27,217 nucleotides of DNA from UBA1801 sp035353395 (lineage in GTDB: Bacteria; Acidobacteriota; Holophagae; Holophagales; Holophagaceae). Below are positions 14,731 through 26,588 of this stretch, one piece after another. Numbering within the stretch: the stretch's first letter is position 1; every line of letters begins with the position of its first letter. Where the stretch lies: the NCBI GenBank assembly GCA_035353395.1, contig DAOPZL010000039.1:1-27217 (forward strand). The letters run 5' to 3'. The notes beneath the pieces were generated by a model. It was given only the letters and a program-made list of their open reading frames with translations. It searched no databases and had not been told where the DNA came from. Made by a program: the position numbers and the translations under genes.

Positions 14731-15378
14731 ATGTCCACCCTGTCCCTGGATCATCTCGTCGTCACGTCCCCTTCCCTGGAGGCAGGAATCCGCTTCATCG
14801 GCCAGGCGCTCGGCGTCCCCATGCAGGAAGGCGGCCGGCATGCCCGGATGGGCACCCACAACGCCCTGCTGAGGCTCGGGGACGCCCAGTATCTCGAGGT
14901 GATCGCCGTCGACCCGGACGCGCCGGCACCCGCCCGGCCCCGATGGTTCGGACTGGACGAGGCCGGCGCACAGGCGACACCGCATCTCGCGGGCTGGGTG
15001 GCCCGGACCGGCGACCTCCGGAAAGCGTCGAGCGCCGTGGCGCACGCCCTGGGAACCCCCGAGACGATGAGCCGCGGGGACCTGGCCTGGCAGATCACGA
15101 TCCCGGCGGACGGCAGCCTGCCCTTCGAGGGCGTCGGACCGATGCTGATCGAGTGGACCACGCCGGCACACCCCGCGGAACGACTGCCGCCCCTGGGCTG
15201 CTCCCTCCTCCGGATCGAGGCCTTCCATCCCCGGGCCGCGGAACTCGACGGCCTCCTCCGGCTTCTCGGTTTCCGGGACTGGTCCGTGCAGCCCGGGCCG
15301 GTCCCGGTACTCCTGGCGCACATCCAGACCCCCAACGGCCCGCGTCGACTGGGCCTTCTCGGAGATAACCATGGATAA
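14731..15378 (+). CDS. Glyoxalase-like (VOC superfamily) protein
   Basis: The 215-residue protein starts MSTLSLDHLVVTSPSLEAGIRF, the first beta-alpha unit of a VOC/glyoxalase-like domain (Glyoxalase_3 type). H8 and E56 in GTHNALLRLGDAQYLEVIAVD are the likely metal-ligand positions of the first half. The rest gives a second, weaker module (PLGCSLLRIEAFHP to GPRRLGLLGD). Members include lyases, dioxygenases and resistance proteins, so the reaction cannot be named. The ATG at 14731 is chosen because the family motif begins there; the Shine-Dalgarno is weak. An upstream in-frame ATG at 14647 would add 28 unconserved residues. Its stop overlaps the next gene by 8 bases, suggesting coupled expression. 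Confidence 0.8.
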   Translation: MSTLSLDHLVVTSPSLEAGIRFIGQALGVPMQEGGRHARMGTHNALLRLGDAQYLEVIAVDPDAPAPARPRWFGLDEAGAQATPHLAGWVARTGDLRKASSAVAHALGTPETMSRGDLAWQITIPADGSLPFEGVGPMLIEWTTPAHPAERLPPLGCSLLRIEAFHPRAAELDGLLRLLGFRDWSVQPGPVPVLLAHIQTPNGPRRLGLLGDNHG

Positions 15379-15703
15379 GCAGACCTTCATCCAGAACCTG
15401 ACCCTGGTCAAGAACCGGAAGGTCCTGCTGCTCAGGATCGGCTTGTCCCTGCTCTTCGTCACGCTCTGCACGTCCGTCTACCTGACCAAGACCCGCGCCA
15501 GCCAGGCCGACCTGTGGACCTTCAAGCTGATCGCCGTGGCCGTGCTCGCCGCCGTGGTCTACGCCTCCGTCACGATGATCCAGAACATGTGCCGCCGCCT
15601 CGGCCTCTACTGCCCGAACTGCAAGCGGAACCTGAGCGGCGCCCTGAGCCACAAGGTGGTCGCCACGGATTCCTGCTTCCAGTGCGGGGCGAAGCTCTTC
15701 TGA
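15371..15703 (+). CDS. Small membrane protein with C-terminal zinc ribbon
   Basis: I do not recognise this 110-residue protein. It has a short charged N-terminus, two membrane helices (about 20-38 and 51-69), and a C-terminal CxxC...CxxC motif (C81, C84, C102, C105) that should bind one zinc. With two helices the termini lie on the same side, probably cytoplasmic. ATG 15371 lies inside the last codons of the glyoxalase-like gene, so the pair is very likely co-translated. Its stop is only 7 bases from the stop of the aldolase gene on the other strand. The coding frame has strong G/C at third positions and a consistent composition. Confidence 0.8.
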   Translation: MDKQTFIQNLTLVKNRKVLLLRIGLSLLFVTLCTSVYLTKTRASQADLWTFKLIAVAVLAAVVYASVTMIQNMCRRLGLYCPNCKRNLSGALSHKVVATDSCFQCGAKLF

Positions 15704-15710
15704 GCTGGAC

Positions 15711-16739
15711 CTACAGGGTCCGTCCGGCGCTGCGGCCGGTGGCGCGCAGGTCCTGGCAGGCCCTGGCGACGCGGTCGGCCATGGCCTGCTCCGCCTTCTT
15801 CATGTAGGCGCGGGGGTCGTAGACCTTCTTGTTGCCAACCTCGCCGTCCACCTTGAGCACGCCGTCGTAGTTCCTGAACATGTGCTCCGCGAGGGGACGC
15901 GTGAAGGCGTACTGCGTGTCGGTATCGATGTTCATCTTGACGACGCCGTAGTCCAGGGTCTCGTGGATCTCCTCCAGGCTCGACCCGGACCCCCCGTGGA
16001 AGACCAGGAGTGCCGAGGCGCCCGCGCATGCCTTCGAGATGGCCTCCTGTCCCGCCTTCAGGATCCCAGGTTTCAGGACGACGTTGCCCGGCTTGTAGAC
16101 GCCGTGGACGTTGCCGAAGGTCGCCGCCAGCATGTAGGGGCCGATGGGAGCCAGGGCTCCGTGGACGGCCACCATGTCCTCGGGCGTCGTGTAGAGCTTC
16201 TCCTTGCCCGCGCCCGTGGTGTCGTGGCCATCCTCCTCGCCGCCGACGACGCCCGTCTCCACCTCGAGGACGATCTCGCACTTCGCGCAGCGCGCGAGCA
16301 GCTCCGAGGAGCGGGCGATGTTGTCGGCCAAGGGCAGTTCGCTGCCGTCGAACATGTGGGAGTTGAAGAGGTTGGGAAGTCCCATGGCCCTCCGCCGTTC
16401 GGTCTCCTCGATGAGGGGCAGCACGAAGGCCTCGAGGTGCTTCGGATGGCAGTGGTCCGTGTGCAGGGCGACGTTGATCTCGTAGGCATCGGCGATGTAG
16501 CGGACGTAGTCGGCCAGGGCGATGGCGCCCTTCGCCATGTTCTTGACGCCCAGGCCGGACATGAACTCCGCGCCTCCCGTGGAGACCTGGATGATCCCGT
16601 CGGCGTTGGCCTGCTTGAGGCCCAGCAGCACGGCGTTGGCGGTCTCCGTGGACGTCACGTTGATGGCCGGATAGGCGAACCGGCCCTGCCTGGCGCGCTC
16701 CAGCATCGCGAGGTACTGTTTCGGGCTTACGACGGGCAT
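15711..16739 (-). CDS. fbaA: Class II fructose-bisphosphate aldolase
   Basis: This zinc-dependent aldolase cleaves fructose 1,6-bisphosphate to dihydroxyacetone phosphate and glyceraldehyde 3-phosphate, in glycolysis and gluconeogenesis. The 342 residues contain the catalytic Asp and first zinc His in HTDHCHPK (93-100; D95, H96), then LEVETGVVGGEEDG (157-170) with the Glu ligand region. H211 is in ATFGNVHGVYKPGN, H248 in LVFHGGSGS, and the phosphate-binding segment KMNIDTDTQYAF is at 267-278. The long insertion EEDGHDTTGAGKEKLYTTPEDM marks the class IIA (FbaA-like) subgroup. GGAGG lies 5 bases before ATG 16739. It is divergent from the HMGL-like gene. Confidence 0.96.
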   Translation of the reverse strand: MPVVSPKQYLAMLERARQGRFAYPAINVTSTETANAVLLGLKQANADGIIQVSTGGAEFMSGLGVKNMAKGAIALADYVRYIADAYEINVALHTDHCHPKHLEAFVLPLIEETERRRAMGLPNLFNSHMFDGSELPLADNIARSSELLARCAKCEIVLEVETGVVGGEEDGHDTTGAGKEKLYTTPEDMVAVHGALAPIGPYMLAATFGNVHGVYKPGNVVLKPGILKAGQEAISKACAGASALLVFHGGSGSSLEEIHETLDYGVVKMNIDTDTQYAFTRPLAEHMFRNYDGVLKVDGEVGNKKVYDPRAYMKKAEQAMADRVARACQDLRATGRSAGRTL

Positions 16740-16825
16740 GGGTGCCTCCGGGAACGCCCCCTATGGTATCCGCCCGCGGGAGCGGCGTGCGATCAAGGGC
16801 GGCATCGACCTGATACTCTGATGCC

Positions 16826-18034
16826 ATGACGCTCTCGGCGCTCATCCACGACTGGAACCGGTCCGAAGGGGAGCCCCCGGCGGCCCGCAGGCCCCAGCTC
16901 CTCGACGAGACCCTCCGGGACGGCCTTCAGAGCCCTTCCGTCCGGGATCCCGAGATCGCGGCGAAGCGGGACCTGCTGCACCGCCTGGCCGGGATGGGCA
17001 TCGACTCGGTGGACCTGGGCATGCCGGGCGCCGGCCCCGGCGCCGCGGCGGCCGTGAAGGCGCTCATGATCGAGATCCGGGACCACCGGCTGCCCATCGT
17101 CCCGAATTCGGCGGTACGGACGGTGGAAGCCGACCTGGTGCCCCTGGCGGACGTCCAGCAGAAGGTCGGCCTGCCTCTGGAGGCCGGGGCCTTCCTGGGG
17201 TCCAGTCCCGTCCGCATGGGCGCCGAAGGGTGGGATCTCGGCCACCTCATCCGCCTGACGAGGCGGGCCGTGGACTTCTGCCGGACCCACGACGTGCCCG
17301 TCATGATGGTCACCGAGGACACGACGCGGGCGCGCCCGGAACACCTCAAGGCGATCTATTCGGCGGCCATCGAAGCGGGCGCCCACGCCGTCTGCCTGTC
17401 GGACACCTGCGGCCACGCGACGCCCGCGGGGGTCCGGAACCTGGTCCGGTTCGTGAAGGAGGAAATCATCCAGGGCCACCCGGTCCGGATCGACTGGCAC
17501 GGGCACAACGACCGGGGCCTGGGGGTGGCCAACGCCATCGCCGCCTTCGAGGCGGGCGCCGACCAGCTCCACGGCTCGATCCTGGGCATCGGGGAGCGGG
17601 CCGGGAACGTCGCCATGGACCAGCTCATGGTGAACCTCACCCTCATGGGCACCTGGCACGGCGACCTGACGGACCTCCCCGCCCTCGCCGCCCGGGTGGC
17701 GGAACTCTGCACCTTCCCCATCCCCGCCAACTACCCGGTCCTGGGCCGGGACGCCTTCCGGACGGGCACGGGAGTCCACGCGGCCGCCATCGTGAAGGCC
17801 CTGCGGCAGGGGGACGTGGCCCTGGCGGACGCGGTCTATTCGGGAGTGCCCGCCGCCCTGGTGGGCCGGAGGCAGGAGATCGAGATCGGCCCGGTGGCCG
17901 GCCACAGCAACGTGGTCTACTGGCTGGAGATGAACGGCTACGACCCCAGCCCCGAGCGGATCGAGCGGATCCTCGCCCTGGCCAAGAGGAGCCACCGCAT
18001 CCTCACGGAAGCGGAGATCGGGACGGTCCTGTAG
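16826..18034 (+). CDS. Isopropylmalate/homocitrate/citramalate-synthase-like enzyme (HMGL-like barrel)
   Basis: The 402-residue protein has the HMGL-like TIM barrel of acyl-CoA Claisen condensation enzymes. LLDETLRDGLQSPS (25-38) contains the catalytic Arg and metal Asp; WHGHNDRG (224-231) contributes the HxH metal ligands; GIGERAGN (254-261) is a family signature. FRTGTGVHAAAI (311-322) and GPVAGHSNVVYWLEMNGY (355-372) correspond to the accessory region after the barrel. The C-terminal LeuA allosteric domain is missing, so it is not a full leucine-feedback isopropylmalate synthase. Candidates are short isopropylmalate, citramalate, homocitrate or Re-citrate synthase. No leu or lys genes are adjacent. 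No Shine-Dalgarno is seen before ATG 16826; GATACT lies 8 bases upstream. Confidence 0.87.
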   Translation: MTLSALIHDWNRSEGEPPAARRPQLLDETLRDGLQSPSVRDPEIAAKRDLLHRLAGMGIDSVDLGMPGAGPGAAAAVKALMIEIRDHRLPIVPNSAVRTVEADLVPLADVQQKVGLPLEAGAFLGSSPVRMGAEGWDLGHLIRLTRRAVDFCRTHDVPVMMVTEDTTRARPEHLKAIYSAAIEAGAHAVCLSDTCGHATPAGVRNLVRFVKEEIIQGHPVRIDWHGHNDRGLGVANAIAAFEAGADQLHGSILGIGERAGNVAMDQLMVNLTLMGTWHGDLTDLPALAARVAELCTFPIPANYPVLGRDAFRTGTGVHAAAIVKALRQGDVALADAVYSGVPAALVGRRQEIEIGPVAGHSNVVYWLEMNGYDPSPERIERILALAKRSHRILTEAEIGTVL

Positions 18035-18041
18035 CCCCCGC

Positions 18042-19256
18042 TCAGGCCTCGGCCTTGGATTCCAGCAGCTTCACGCGGCGCGCCTCGCGGTCGATCTCCA
18101 GGAGGCTCCAGCCGCTCCTGCCCGGATCGGCGCCGTAGCCCGCGACCACTTCCTCGACCGTCATCCGCTGGCCGGGGAAGGCCGGGAACAGGCTCCACTG
18201 CAGGGCGTTCTCGACGCCATGGGGCATGCCGTCGGAACCGAGGATCAGATCCCGCCCGGGCACGAAGCCGGCCTCGTCGATGAGCATCCGGAAGGGGTTG
18301 TTGATCTCCAGCCATTCTGGGGCCAGGCGATCCGCATAGTCCACGCTGTCGCTGTTGAAGTTGGGCTGCAGGGACAGCGTCAGGCCGAGTTCCTTGGCCC
18401 GCCGGGCCTGGGCGAGCCTGATGAACTGGACGTGCTCCAGCCTCACATAGGGGAAATCCAGCCCGTCGCGGTGGAGGCCTTCCAGGACCCTGATCGCCTG
18501 CTCGATGGCCAGGTCGCCGATGGCGTGGATGGCCAGGGCCTTCCCGAAACCGTGCGCCTCGCCCAGGATCCGGCGCAGGCCCTCGTCCTCGTGGAGCAGC
18601 AGGCCCTTCCGGCCGTCCAGGAACTGGCCGTCGATCCCCGCGGTCCCGGAACCCAGGGCCCCGTCCATGAAGAACTTGAGTCCGGCACAGGCTTCCTGCG
18701 CCTGCCGGCCCAGGGTCTTGAAGGTCCTCGGCGTGGCCCAGCACTTGATGTGCTTGCCCCAGCGGGAACCCTGGATCACCTGGAGCGCCTCCTCCCCGGG
18801 CAGGAGCATGTCGTCGGCGACGGCCAGCCCCAGGGCTTCCATGCGGTCCATGTGGATCGCCAGCTTCTCGGCGGTGAGGTGGGCGGTGTGGCTGAAGGTC
18901 TCCAGCAGGTAGGCGAGGTTGCGCTCGCACCAGTCCTTGTCGTTCCGCTTCGCCACGAGTTCGGGCTGGCTCGCCGCGAGCATGGCGGGCGCTTCGCCCG
19001 ACAGGACGAACCCGTGCAGGCTGAAGTTCACGATGATGGCCGGCGGCAGCCTGCGCAGATCCTCCGCCGTGAACGGCAGCTTCGCGCTGTGCCATCCGAA
19101 GACCATGGAGACCTGGTCCTTGGGCAGCGCCCCGATCCTGGCGATCGCCTCCTGCAAGCTCAGCCCTTCGAGGTTCAGGCACCCCGTCAGGGAGGCGAAG
19201 AAGGAGGTATGGTTGTGGCGATCGTGCAGCCAGGGGATGCGAACCGTTTCGGGCAT
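18042..19256 (-). CDS. Amidohydrolase family protein (YtcJ-like, short)
   Basis: The 404-residue protein has the metal-dependent amidohydrolase barrel. HDRHNHTS gives the HxH pair (H14, H16), GLKFFMDGALGS (192-203) carries the likely bridging K194, IHAIGD supplies H244, RLEHVQ supplies H275 and LILGSDGMPHG supplies D342. These motifs match Amidohydrolase_3 (YtcJ-like) proteins, which usually exceed 500 residues and begin with a beta-sandwich before the HxH. Here the protein begins 13 residues before the HxH, so that N-terminal part is absent. The ATG at 19256 has only a weak AAAGG site. The substrate is unknown. It converges on the HMGL-like gene with 7 bases between stops. Confidence 0.87.
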   Translation of the reverse strand: MPETVRIPWLHDRHNHTSFFASLTGCLNLEGLSLQEAIARIGALPKDQVSMVFGWHSAKLPFTAEDLRRLPPAIIVNFSLHGFVLSGEAPAMLAASQPELVAKRNDKDWCERNLAYLLETFSHTAHLTAEKLAIHMDRMEALGLAVADDMLLPGEEALQVIQGSRWGKHIKCWATPRTFKTLGRQAQEACAGLKFFMDGALGSGTAGIDGQFLDGRKGLLLHEDEGLRRILGEAHGFGKALAIHAIGDLAIEQAIRVLEGLHRDGLDFPYVRLEHVQFIRLAQARRAKELGLTLSLQPNFNSDSVDYADRLAPEWLEINNPFRMLIDEAGFVPGRDLILGSDGMPHGVENALQWSLFPAFPGQRMTVEEVVAGYGADPGRSGWSLLEIDREARRVKLLESKAEA

Positions 19257-19377
19257 GGTGTGCGCCTTTCTGTGCGATGCCCGTCCAAAGGTGGAGCGCT
19301 GCGCGGGACGGACATCCGTGACTCCCTACAGGATACCGCATCCAGCGGGGATCAGGTCCCGGTCCTTGCGCTCCATG

Positions 19378-19406
19378 AAAAAGGCGCCGGGATCTCCCCG
19401 GCGCCT
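19378..19406 (-). terminator. Intrinsic terminator of nifJ
   Basis: On the minus strand GGCGCCGGG (19405 to 19397) pairs perfectly with CCCGGCGCC (19391 to 19383) around a 5-base loop. One further A-T pair and a run of five T (19382 to 19378) follow. It lies 27 bases after the nifJ stop. It is among the clearest terminators in the window. Confidence 0.9.
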
Positions 19407-19432
19407 CTCGTCTTCGACTTGCTTCCTGCGGA

Positions 19433-22987
<3,555 letters not shown>

Positions 22988-22994
22988 GGACATT

Positions 22995-23000
22995 CCTCCT
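22995..23000 (-). promoter_or_regulatory. Shine-Dalgarno that decides the nifJ start
   Basis: A full AGGAGG (23000 to 22995) precedes two in-frame ATGs. The spacing is 1 base to the first, which is too close, and 7 bases to the second, which is optimal. Translation should therefore begin at 22987 (MAERRMVT) rather than two codons earlier. Confidence 0.75.
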
Positions 23001-23047
23001 AAGAAATGTGGTTATGTTCCTGAACCCACGAGACAGGATTCCGCAGG

Positions 23048-23084
23048 GAAGCGCGGCCGCAAGCCGCAGATATCGATCTGCTTC
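23048..23084 (-). promoter_or_regulatory. Compact three-way-junction fold in the nifJ leader
   Basis: Outer arms GAAGC (23048-23052) and GCTTC (23080-23084) enclose two back-to-back hairpins: GCGGC/GCCGC (23053-23057, 23063-23067) and AGAT/ATCT (23068-23071, 23076-23079). No base is left unpaired between the stems. It sits within the predicted untranslated leader of nifJ, about 60 bases before the start. It could be a regulatory RNA element or chance pairing in GC-rich DNA. Confidence 0.3.
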
Positions 23085-23095
23085 ACTACCGGGTG

Positions 23096-23125
23096 AGTCT
23101 ATCGGGACTCTTTGCGGAATGGCAA
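23096..23125 (-). promoter_or_regulatory. Candidate nifJ promoter
   Basis: On the minus strand TTGCCA (23125 to 23120, 5 of 6) is separated by 18 bases from TAGACT (23101 to 23096, 4 of 6). Transcription from about 23089 would leave a leader of roughly 100 bases. Consensus match only. Confidence 0.35.
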
Positions 23126-23300
23126 GCGTGTCGGGAATTCGATGAATGTCCTGTGCTGAACGACACAGATCCAGCTGAAAGTTCGATGGACATGCACCAG
23201 TAATCCTTGCTCCGGCATCACAACTTTATTCATGATCAAATTCGCCTCTCTCCACTTTGAGAAGGCGTCTCATCCAAACTCACCTTTCTGGAGTTATCCG

Positions 23301-23879
23301 ATGGAATTCAAAGACAGCCAGACCGCCAGGAACCTGCTCAAGGCGTTCGCCGGGGAATGCCAGGCGAGGACCCGCTACACCTTCGCAGCCTCCATCGCCC
23401 GGAAGGAAGGTTTCGAGCACATCGCCGCCATCTTCATGGAGACGGCCGAGAACGAGAAGGAACACGCGAAGCTGTTCTACAAGCACCTCGCCCCCCTGGC
23501 GCCCAGCCCCCTCGAGATCACCGCTTCATATCCGGTGGTCGCGGGAGACACCGCCGCCCAGTTGAAGGCGGCCTTCGAAGGCGAGAACGAGGAGTGGAGC
23601 CAGCTCTATCCCGAGTTCGCCCGGATCGCCCGCGAGGAAGGCTTCCCCGAGATCGCCAGGACCTTCGAGCTGGTGTCCATGGTCGAGCAGGAGCACGAGT
23701 CCCGCTACCGCCGCCTGCACGACCATGTCGTGAACGGCACCGTCTTCCAGCGCGGCGAGAAGATCTACTGGCGCTGCCGCAACTGCGGCCACATCCATGA
23801 AGGAACCATCGCGCCCAAGTCCTGCCCCGTCTGCGCGCACCCCCAGGCCCACTTCGAACCCGTCTCGGAAAATTTCTAG
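23301..23879 (+). CDS. rbr: Rubrerythrin
   Basis: Rubrerythrin is a cytoplasmic non-heme diiron protein that reduces hydrogen peroxide to water in anaerobes, using electrons through its rubredoxin-like iron site. At 192 residues it matches Desulfovibrio rubrerythrin (191). The diiron helices show GECQARTRY (18-26), ENEKEHAK (50-57), GENEEW (94-99) and MVEQEHESRY (127-136). The rubredoxin-like tail has CRNC (159-162) and CPVC (175-178). ATG 23301 is chosen because GGAG lies 7 bases before it and the family begins near here. It is divergent from nifJ, an enzyme that needs protection from oxidants. Confidence 0.97.
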   Translation: MEFKDSQTARNLLKAFAGECQARTRYTFAASIARKEGFEHIAAIFMETAENEKEHAKLFYKHLAPLAPSPLEITASYPVVAGDTAAQLKAAFEGENEEWSQLYPEFARIAREEGFPEIARTFELVSMVEQEHESRYRRLHDHVVNGTVFQRGEKIYWRCRNCGHIHEGTIAPKSCPVCAHPQAHFEPVSENF

Positions 23880-23903
23880 GGATTCCGTCCCGGATGTGAC
23901 CTC

Positions 23904-23966
23904 GGTTCGGTAGTCCGCGACCGCGAACCATGCAATCATGACCTGCAAGGTTCCGCCGGTCGCGGA
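23904..23966 (+). promoter_or_regulatory. Mutually exclusive hairpins in the rbr-guaB spacer
   Basis: TCCGCGACCG (23914-23923) and CGGTCGCGGA (23957-23966) are perfect 10-base complements. Inside, GAACC (23925-23929) pairs with GGTTC (23949-23953), and TGCA with TGCA (23931-23934, 23944-23947), so a long interrupted stem can form. Alternatively CGAACC (23924-23929) pairs with GGTTCG (23904-23909) upstream; the two folds exclude each other. The element ends 11 bases before the guaB Shine-Dalgarno. It may terminate rbr or control guaB as an attenuator. Confidence 0.5.
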
Positions 23967-23987
23967 TGCCTGTTTCTAGAGGCCTAC

Positions 23988-25448
<1,461 letters not shown>

Positions 25449-25451
25449 CCC

Positions 25452-25898
25452 GTGTTCCCCTGGAAGAAGCCCAACCCGGCACCTTCAGTCTCCAGCGATT
25501 TCCTGCCATGGACCCTCGATCTCCAGATCGGGATCAAGCAGTTCGATCTCGAGCACCGGGAGATGGTGGACATCGTCAACCGCCTGCACACCCTCATGGT
25601 GGTCAAGCGGGACCGGCTCGGCGCCGACCAGCTCACGGAGGACCTCGTCCGGGTCACCCGGACCCACTTCACCAACGAGGAAGCCCTGCTCGCCGAGCTG
25701 GGCTATCCCGAGTGCGAGGCCCATTTCCGGGAGCACTCCAACCTCATCGAAGAGCTTCGCGACCTGCAGCGCCAGTTCAGGGACGGAACCATCAGCGCCC
25801 TGGTGACGCCCAAGTTCCTCAAGAAGTGGCTGCTGGAGCACCTCGAGCACACCGACCGGAAGTACGTCGCGTTCCTCAGGTCGAAGGGAATCCGCTGA
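25452..25898 (+). CDS. Bacteriohemerythrin
   Basis: This 148-residue hemerythrin-domain protein should bind O2 at a diiron site in a four-helix bundle. All seven classical ligands appear with correct local spacing: H35, H72, E76 (HFTNEE), H91 and H95 (HFREH), H130 and D135 (HLEHTD). A short proline-rich N-terminus precedes the domain. No signal or membrane segment is present, so it is a free cytoplasmic protein for oxygen storage, delivery or sensing. The start is GTG 25452, three bases after the guaB stop, without an obvious Shine-Dalgarno. Translation is probably coupled to guaB. The first in-frame ATG would lose H35. Confidence 0.93.
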   Translation: MFPWKKPNPAPSVSSDFLPWTLDLQIGIKQFDLEHREMVDIVNRLHTLMVVKRDRLGADQLTEDLVRVTRTHFTNEEALLAELGYPECEAHFREHSNLIEELRDLQRQFRDGTISALVTPKFLKKWLLEHLEHTDRKYVAFLRSKGIR

Positions 25899-26057
25899 GG
25901 CGCCTCCCTTCATGCCGGCACCCGGGACTGTCTGCTCCCCTGGTATGCGACAGGCGTTCGTCTTCCGACATGCCGAAAAAAAACACGGCACTATTCGGTC
26001 CCACGCCGCATCTTGATGTCTACAAGGTCCGAGTCCTCCTCCCGGACCGTGCAGCAG
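25899..26057 (+). other. Transcribed spacer between hemerythrin gene and terminator
   Basis: This stretch precedes the plus-strand terminator. It has a small hairpin TGCCG/CGGCA (25971-25975, 25986-25990) with an A-rich loop including eight A, and an inverted repeat GGTCCG/CGGACC near 26027-26047. I see no ORF with a ribosome site. It could be a long 3' untranslated region or a small RNA. Confidence 0.3.
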
Positions 26058-26086
26058 AGCCCCCCCAAGGCGCCGGGGGGCTTTTT
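26058..26086 (+). terminator. Intrinsic terminator after guaB-hemerythrin
   Basis: AGCCCCCC pairs with GGGGGGCT (8 base pairs) around a loop of about ten bases, then four more T follow. It is a strong plus-strand intrinsic terminator about 160 bases after the hemerythrin stop. It also insulates the minus-strand gene ending at 26106. Confidence 0.88.
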
Positions 26087-26105
26087 CGTGCCCGCCTCCG
26101 GCCCT

Positions 26106-26567
26106 TCACGCCCTCCGGATCCTGGACTGGACCTCCCGCAGGAAGGCCTCGAAGGCCTCCGGATCGGTCCGGCAGACATCCAGGCCGGGCCGGCCGTCCT
26201 TCCGGGGGAAACGGGCGAACTGACGCTTCGGAAAGCTCCGGACGGCCATGATCGACGAAGCCCCCGCCACGGCCCAGAAGACCGGGGGGATCCAGCGGGA
26301 CCAGGGTCCCGGGAGCTGCCTCCCGGCGAGCAGGGCCAGGCCGACGGCGACGGCCCCGGCCAGGACCGATTTCCGGAACCATTTGTTCCTGACGCTGAAC
26401 CGCCTGGCCTGGGGCGAAAGGTCCGCCAGCCTGAGGACGGTCCGGAAACTCCGTCCCAAGGTCCACCGGGCCTCGATCTCGATCCGGTCCCCGAAGAGCT
26501 CGAACCTCCGCCGCACCTGGGGAAGGCACTCCCTGTAGATGATGGGGGAGGGCATCGGCGAGGGCAT
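26106..26567 (-). CDS. Hypothetical membrane protein
   Basis: I do not recognise this 153-residue protein. An N-terminal beta-rich segment (about 15-65: RRRFELFGDRIEIEARWTLGRSFRTVLRLADL) looks like a small bacterial PH-like or membrane-associated domain. Two hydrophobic helices follow (about 67-82 and 92-108) and then a soluble tail with GLDVCRTDPEAFEAFLREVQSRI. The Asp/Glu-Ala-Phe tail resembles the C-terminal part of PH-like membrane proteins, but this is an impression. It lies 21 bases downstream of another small membrane-protein gene on the same strand, suggesting an operon. The Shine-Dalgarno is weak. Confidence 0.68.
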   Translation of the reverse strand: MPSPMPSPIIYRECLPQVRRRFELFGDRIEIEARWTLGRSFRTVLRLADLSPQARRFSVRNKWFRKSVLAGAVAVGLALLAGRQLPGPWSRWIPPVFWAVAGASSIMAVRSFPKRQFARFPRKDGRPGLDVCRTDPEAFEAFLREVQSRIRRA

Positions 26568-26588
26568 GGCGCGTCCGCAGGTGAGGGG

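Larger units (their letters stand above)
22988..23300. other. Divergent control region between nifJ and rubrerythrin
   Basis: This 313-base gap holds the nifJ leader and candidate promoter on the left. On the right is the rubrerythrin leader, which is less GC-rich. GTGTCG (23128-23133) and CGACAC (23160-23165) form a widely spaced inverted repeat near the midpoint. I could not find a convincing promoter for rubrerythrin or a recognisable PerR/Fur-type box. No gene is supported: the in-frame extension of rubrerythrin from 23232 has no ribosome site. Confidence 0.45.

Noticed and set aside
23232..23300. Longer rubrerythrin start
   Set aside because: There is no ribosome site before 23232, whereas GGAG is 7 bases before 23301 and the family begins there.
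26020..26057. tRNA T-arm-like sequence (GGTCCGAGTCC)
   Set aside because: No cloverleaf partner arms or acceptor stem can be drawn around it; it is better explained as part of a 3' region before the terminator.
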